Assembly: GCA_030374735.1 (NCBI GenBank)
Contig: JASCIV010000043.1
Location: 1 to 64,000, forward strand
Direction: 5' to 3'
Length of the DNA stretch: 64,000 nt
Origin: Gracilaria caudata
Taxonomy: Eukaryota > Rhodophyta > Florideophyceae > Gracilariales > Gracilariaceae
Below the pieces are notes generated by a model. It saw only the letters and a list, made by a program, of their open reading frames with translations. It ran no database searches and was not told the origin of the DNA. Positions 59,303-64,000 of the stretch are shown one piece after another; the stretch's first letter is position 1; each line of letters starts with the position of its first letter. Both the position numbers and the translations under genes were made by a program.

Positions 59303-61426
59303 CGCGATTAGTTTCGAAAGTTGTAATGCAGTCGAAAGCCAAATAGATTGACTGATAATAATCTTGCAGTCTGCTCAAATGGGGTTGACGACCTAAGTGG
59401 AAGTAACATTATGGAGTCCATAGTATGGACCTTTACATGTACTTTGGCACAAGCTGTGCGGCTCAACTTCGCACTGTGGACTTTAAATGCGCCACCAAAG
59501 CATACCATGTGTATGAAAGACTAGGTGCGACAAATAATATTGGCTCCAAGGGCGAGCCAGGGGATTGCTAGCGGTGAGGTGTAAGGCACGAGCGTATTGC
59601 CGCCTCTGTGGCCACGATTTGCTGAGAGCGTCTCTGAGATATGCTAGGCTAGAAATGGAGATTAGTGTGGCGAAACTGGTAGCAGTACAGAAATCGACCT
59701 CACTGTATGATAGATTGAGATGCAAGCCAGTGAAGAGCGATAACTCAGGCGGCGATATGGATGACCAAGTTTACGCACTTGAATTGACAACGAAGGTTAG
59801 TTAAGAGGTGGATATCCGTAGCATTATCGTTGAAGGTTTGATAGAAATGGGGTCGAGCGTTTAACCTTTGCCAGGAAATGGGTCTTGCCAGCGAAGAACA
59901 AAACGAGTGGTCATAAAACACAAAACGGATGGTCACTGAAGGACAGCAGCTGTTCTTAAGCTTCGTCAAAGATGAAGAGAAATGAGATCCTGATAGGTCG
60001 AAGCAAAACGAGTGGGTGATATTTGAGATACTCGAGGGTGATGTATTGTTCTGGTACGTGGTTACGGAAGAAGTAAGGATAAACGTCTGATTGCACTTGT
60101 GTTGTGGGGCGTGACAACGGAAATAGAGGTTAGGTGACGAGCGGTTTGAGGATCATATCGTGGTTGTAAGGGTGGGCACTGGTGTCGAAGAGCAGCACTT
60201 GCTGCAGATGAACGCTAGATGCTTGCGGCAAACACTTAACGTGACGTGATAAGATAGGGAGTATCTATGATATAGCGAGTGTTGCCCGCGAAAGGGACAA
60301 TAGGGACCACACAAAAAGCAACAGCTGGTGTCTAACTTAATGATTCCACATTCAACGGCACCTGGGCGCTTTTATCAGCGGATATCTTCCGCAGCGGGAG
60401 GAGTGAAGACAGTGCGCAACAGGGGTACGGACAAACTTGTGGCTGAGGTTGAAGGTGGGCTCTTCACGGCGTTGACAGCGAGCGAGGCGCTCGAGGGTCC
60501 CGTCCGGCGTTGCGAAGGCGACATGATGATGAGGGAGGCAAGAAGTGTGCGAGTGTAAAGGAAAGCTGTGGGAATGCGGTGGGTTTGGGTCTCGAGTCGG
60601 AAGCTGACGGAGGCTTAGCTAAGCGACAGCGGCGAAGTTGACGTGGCGGAGAACGTCAGCAAAGCGGCATCTATCGATCACAAGCCGGCGGGGGCGAACC
60701 GGCACGCAATGAGCGGCACACAGTGGCCACCACGTGCGCACGTCAAAGCGGCTTGCAAATGGCGCTGCAATCATCACGTCCAAGCGCAGCCACACATGCG
60801 CGCCAAAATATCCCTGCAAACGACGCCGTCGAACCACAGAAAGACAGCGTTTATTATCCCACCGGTGCCGCGACACGCATGCTGTCGCGCAGCCATACGT
60901 ACGCCTTGCTTTCAAAGCGCGCGTTATCTTTGAGACAGCGCTCCGTCAGCGCATCGTGCTCCCATCCATATCGCCTCCAGTCCATCCCCCCTTTCGTCAC
61001 CCCCCCCCTGGCGCACGTGAACTGGTAGATAACCACGTCAATATAAAGCCTATCCACCATTCCAACCGCAGCGTTCCCGTCGTCCGCCCTAGGTATCCGG
61101 CATCTTTCCACTCTCAAGAGTCTGCGCCACCGACATCCCTCTCGCAGCTTCAGAACGCGTAGCCTCTGCCTGCCGCCGTCTTGCCGTTACTGCACGTTGC
61201 GTGGCAAACGAGAACGAGACGTTCTTGGCGCACACCATCGCTTTACACGTCGTCCGAATCTGATTGTGTATAAGGGCGCCACCTCGGATTCGGGCGAGCG
61301 TCACTATCTCGTTGTCGGGCTCTTCGTCGCTCGTCAACAGGGTTCCTCACTTCGAGCTCCAGATATTCCACTTACGCTGTACGCCACTGGTGTCACCCAT
61401 CAAGTCTTCAATCCTTGCGCTTCAAC

Positions 61427-64000
61427 ATGGCGGCGGGAATTATCTCTACCAGGCTGGCCGAGTGGCTCCTCGTCGCTCTCATTGTCTTCTCCCTTTTGTT
61501 CGAATTTGTTCTTCATCGCATCGAACACTGGATCAACCACAAACATCAACATCTAAAGGCCGTAACTTGGGTTCTGTATCGAGAGCTCATGGTCTTAGGC
61601 CTTGTGTCCTTTATCTTCATCCTGTACGAAACCATCGAGAAGCCGGAAGGTGACACTGTCCTGTCCTTCGAATTTGCTCACGTCTTCATCTTTCTTCTCG
61701 CCATCTTCTACACCATCGTCCTCGTATGTGCCATGATTACTAGTTTGCGCTTGTCCAAGAGGTGGAAGGAGATGGAACAAATTGATCTTGTCCAGTATTT
61801 GCGGTCCAAGGATAGATACACTCGATACCGAGTGGACATCAACCGTCACAAGGGTTCGTACTGGCAACTGTTTTACTGGTGGTTCCCCAACTTCAAGAGA
61901 CTTTTCGAATACTGGGGTCTACATGAGCTCATGGCCTTTCATGATATCCGCTTCCAGGTTATCTACTATCGCAACTTACCGGAACATTTCCGCTTCGCCT
62001 CTTTCCTCCGTAGGATCAAGGCGTCGACTTTCCTCGAGCTTGTGGATACCCATTGGTCTTTGTGGGTCATACTCCTTGTGTTGGTACTAGCGGACATTCT
62101 TCGCCGCTATCTTACTCGAAACGAAATCACCTCTACCTCAGCGAAATTCATTCTTCGTGCTGGAGTCGATGAGAAAGCGGACGCCGTCGAGCTCCCTCCT
62201 TACGAACCGGACAACGCCGAGTCAGCCTTTATCATTGCAGGTGCAATCATCCTGTTCTTCCTCTGCCAGTTGCTTTCTACGAAGATTCGTCGCGTGTATT
62301 GGGAATTGACCAAACACCCGCGTGTGTACTACAATAACGTAGAGCCCACCATACTCAGTGAGGAGATTGCAGCTGCAGTCGAGAAACGTCGTTCCCTTCG
62401 CTCTGATCGTCCTGGGTCTGCTGGGCAGTCGTACGATGCTGGTGATATGGCTGACGACGAGGGTACAGACTTTGGTCAGGGCAAGCCGAATCCAGAATCG
62501 GAAATGCTCGATCCCATGAACCACGAACCGGTGTCTGGTCCTATCAGTATCAACGTGAACGTCAACACGAAAGCCAAAGACGGTGCGGATGGCAAAACCC
62601 ACGATCACGATGGGGCAATGTCCGAAATATCTGCAGCCGACACACAGCCCTCCGATCGTGGTATGCTCAGGTACGGGACTGCCATGCGCGTGGATGGTTT
62701 CAAGAAGACCACATCTTCACTCTCGATGGACCCTAGCTCATCCATGGATCGGATTGCACAGCCCCCATCTCGCTCCTCGCTCGAATTTCGCAGACCGGTT
62801 CGCAGCGATCTTAGTGCGAATGCTATCTCCGATGGGGAGTCCAGAGTGTCCTTGGAGCAACCGAATCTGCCAGCGAAAGAGAAGGGTCACGGTGACAGTA
62901 GTGGTACCCACGCCGCCAGCCACGAGCTTCCCTTGGAATATCATGAGACTGCGCGTCGTCACTCTCTTGACTTGACGAGGGCTCCCGCGGTTGTGGCCAC
63001 ACCTGTCGCCACCATGTCTACTGTCCAGCCAACCTCAGTCGCACACGCCGCTGTGAACGCAGCCCGTCGGAGAAGCCTTGAGGGTAATCCCATGGCTCAG
63101 CGCACCAGTCTTGAATTGGTTCAGGGAGGTGGTTCCCGCTCAAGCCTGGAAATCGACCGCGACGACGGAAGTCGGCGTCGCTCGATAAACAGTCCACGCA
63201 TCCTCTCACACTTGTCTTCTCGACGAGGCTCCCTGGACGACGAGAACTCACGAGCGTCAATTGGATTCAGAAATTCGCTTGACTCTGGCAGCAGACGGCG
63301 TTCAATAGAACTAGCTAGGGCCATGCCGCACGACGAAATTCTCGAGAGACATCATGCGAGCGCTGTGGAGTTGAGTGATAGGGAGCAGGAATTGGAGATG
63401 AACATGGACGGTGAACGATCGAGGCGCAGAGGTTCTCTCGACGCAGCGCGTGGCGATTGGAACAGGCCGAAGTCATCCACGACCGAGAAGGTGGACGGGG
63501 ACACAAGCCATGGGGACGACGAGGACGATACCACGACGCGGTCGTCGAGACAGCAGAACTCCTTCCTCCGTCAGAAGACGTTAGCGAAGCTGAACGCCAC
63601 GATTCTGAAGAACTTGGAAATACAAGAAGCTGCGCAGAATACGGAACCCAGCTACTACCCGAGGGTAATTCGCAAACTGATTCCCAGACTTGGTAGAGTG
63701 GCCAGCCCCGTCGAGAAACTGTTCTGGTTCGGGTCGCACAAGTTTTTCCTGTACTGTGTTGAATTCACTTTGTTCTTTTCCACAGTACTGGTGGCAGCAG
63801 CGTTTGCGTCGCTTTCCTTGCTGTTGCTGTACGATCGCGAAATCACTGGAGCGAACATTGCGTCATTTGTGTTGCCACCGATAACGCTATCGTTTGTACT
63901 GCTTCGCATCGCGGGAATCATCAAGAAATATATCTTTATTATTCACAACGCAAGTCTGGTGCCGGAGGCTGTGGCTATTAAGGCGATTCATACCGCCACG
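61427..64000 (+). CDS. MLO-like seven-transmembrane protein with large Ser/Arg-rich insertion (partial)
   Basis: Starts at ATG 61427 (MAAGIISTRLAEW) and is open for 858 codons to the window edge. MLO-type features: helix 1 with FEFVLHRIEHW, RELMVLGLVSFIFILYETI, FAHVFIFLLAIFY, RLSKRWKEME, then STFLELVDTHWSLWVILLVLV and AFIIAGAIILFFLCQLLSTKI. After an insertion of ~470 residues (about 290-760) the family pattern resumes with VEKLFWFGSHKFFLYCVEF and two more helices. Plant MLO proteins are plasma-membrane channels/modulators in Ca2+ signalling and bind calmodulin C-terminally; that end is outside the window. The insertion carries about a dozen R-x-S-(L/I) sites. MLO assignment is by pattern and moderately sure. 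Confidence 0.7.
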   Translation, partial: MAAGIISTRLAEWLLVALIVFSLLFEFVLHRIEHWINHKHQHLKAVTWVLYRELMVLGLVSFIFILYETIEKPEGDTVLSFEFAHVFIFLLAIFYTIVLVCAMITSLRLSKRWKEMEQIDLVQYLRSKDRYTRYRVDINRHKGSYWQLFYWWFPNFKRLFEYWGLHELMAFHDIRFQVIYYRNLPEHFRFASFLRRIKASTFLELVDTHWSLWVILLVLVLADILRRYLTRNEITSTSAKFILRAGVDEKADAVELPPYEPDNAESAFIIAGAIILFFLCQLLSTKIRRVYWELTKHPRVYYNNVEPTILSEEIAAAVEKRRSLRSDRPGSAGQSYDAGDMADDEGTDFGQGKPNPESEMLDPMNHEPVSGPISINVNVNTKAKDGADGKTHDHDGAMSEISAADTQPSDRGMLRYGTAMRVDGFKKTTSSLSMDPSSSMDRIAQPPSRSSLEFRRPVRSDLSANAISDGESRVSLEQPNLPAKEKGHGDSSGTHAASHELPLEYHETARRHSLDLTRAPAVVATPVATMSTVQPTSVAHAAVNAARRRSLEGNPMAQRTSLELVQGGGSRSSLEIDRDDGSRRRSINSPRILSHLSSRRGSLDDENSRASIGFRNSLDSGSRRRSIELARAMPHDEILERHHASAVELSDREQELEMNMDGERSRRRGSLDAARGDWNRPKSSTTEKVDGDTSHGDDEDDTTTRSSRQQNSFLRQKTLAKLNATILKNLEIQEAAQNTEPSYYPRVIRKLIPRLGRVASPVEKLFWFGSHKFFLYCVEFTLFFSTVLVAAAFASLSLLLLYDREITGANIASFVLPPITLSFVLLRIAGIIKKYIFIIHNASLVPEAVAIKAIHTAT

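Larger units (their letters stand above)
55576..61426. other. Gene-poor, repeat-rich 5.9-kb region
   Basis: No convincing gene on either strand. It holds CAT and GA/CT microsatellites (56062-56082; 57240-57256; 58541-58560), several perfect inverted repeats, retroelement debris and one good promoter-type motif, TACAAGGGTAGCG, at 56647-56659. The last kilobase is C-rich, with a TATAAAG near 61042 that could be a TATA box of the MLO-like gene. Confidence 0.5.

Noticed and set aside
60619..61653. Several overlapping frames of 80-140 codons on both strands before the MLO-like gene
   Set aside because: Low AT content removes stops; products are Arg/His/Pro-random and mutually overlapping. The MLO-like frame starting at 61427 explains the 3' part.
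1..64000. CRISPR arrays, rRNA genes, prophage or bacterial insertion sequences
   Set aside because: No regularly spaced direct repeats, no rRNA-like sequence recognised and no IS-type transposase other than the Harbinger remnant.

Overview
The window is nuclear DNA of a eukaryotic alga. Coding genes are monocistronic and lie on both strands. Several are interrupted by short GT-AG introns (about 59-151 nt), and a tRNA-Gly and eukaryotic ribosome, proteasome, ubiquitin and tRNA-splicing genes are present. A plastid-bearing cell is suggested by aerobic coproporphyrinogen oxidase, an organellar-type RNase R, RimM and bL25 ribosome proteins, and MLO-like, sucrose-transporter-like and plant-type glycosyltransferase genes. 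A secreted Hedgehog-type Hint protein and a BK-type K+ channel accompany them. A red alga is my best guess. This is an inference from gene content, not a proven identification.

Layout. 1-5.4 kb: a broken PIF/Harbinger transposase, a MYND zinc-finger protein, a possible reverse-transcriptase remnant and a ~660-bp non-autonomous DNA transposon. 5.6-20.5 kb: a small membrane protein, RNase R, coproporphyrinogen oxidase (3 exons), a multipass membrane protein, a full-length bacterial-type UvrB with an organelle-targeting-like N-terminus, a putatively acylated orphan protein, a HORMA-domain protein and a CAMK/SNF1-like kinase. 21-38.3 kb: Hint protein, bL25, proteasome beta5, YIPF-type Golgi protein overlapping RimM tail-to-tail, a second acylated orphan, tRNA-Gly(GCC), RAD6/UBC2 E2, tRNA-splicing endonuclease SEN54, ribosomal protein uL22 (L17) and an M20 amidohydrolase. 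40-55.6 kb: a large BK-like channel, an unusual enolase, an alpha/beta hydrolase, a sucrose-type transporter and a two-domain glycosyltransferase. 55.6-61.4 kb is gene-poor and rich in inverted repeats and retroelement debris. 61.4-64 kb: the 5' part of an MLO-like gene with a very large cytoplasmic insertion, running off the window.

The genes do not form one pathway; they are a typical mixed nuclear neighbourhood. Four encode or probably encode organelle-directed proteins of bacterial ancestry (RNase R, UvrB, RimM, bL25). The most unusual non-coding signal is a short motif, TAC(A/G)A(A)GGGTA(GCG), often arranged as an inverted repeat with TACCCTTGTA. It recurs about twenty times in intergenic DNA, largely upstream of the recognised genes, and looks like a genome-wide promoter or processing element. 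Non-LTR retrotransposon tails with target-site duplications show recent retroposition.
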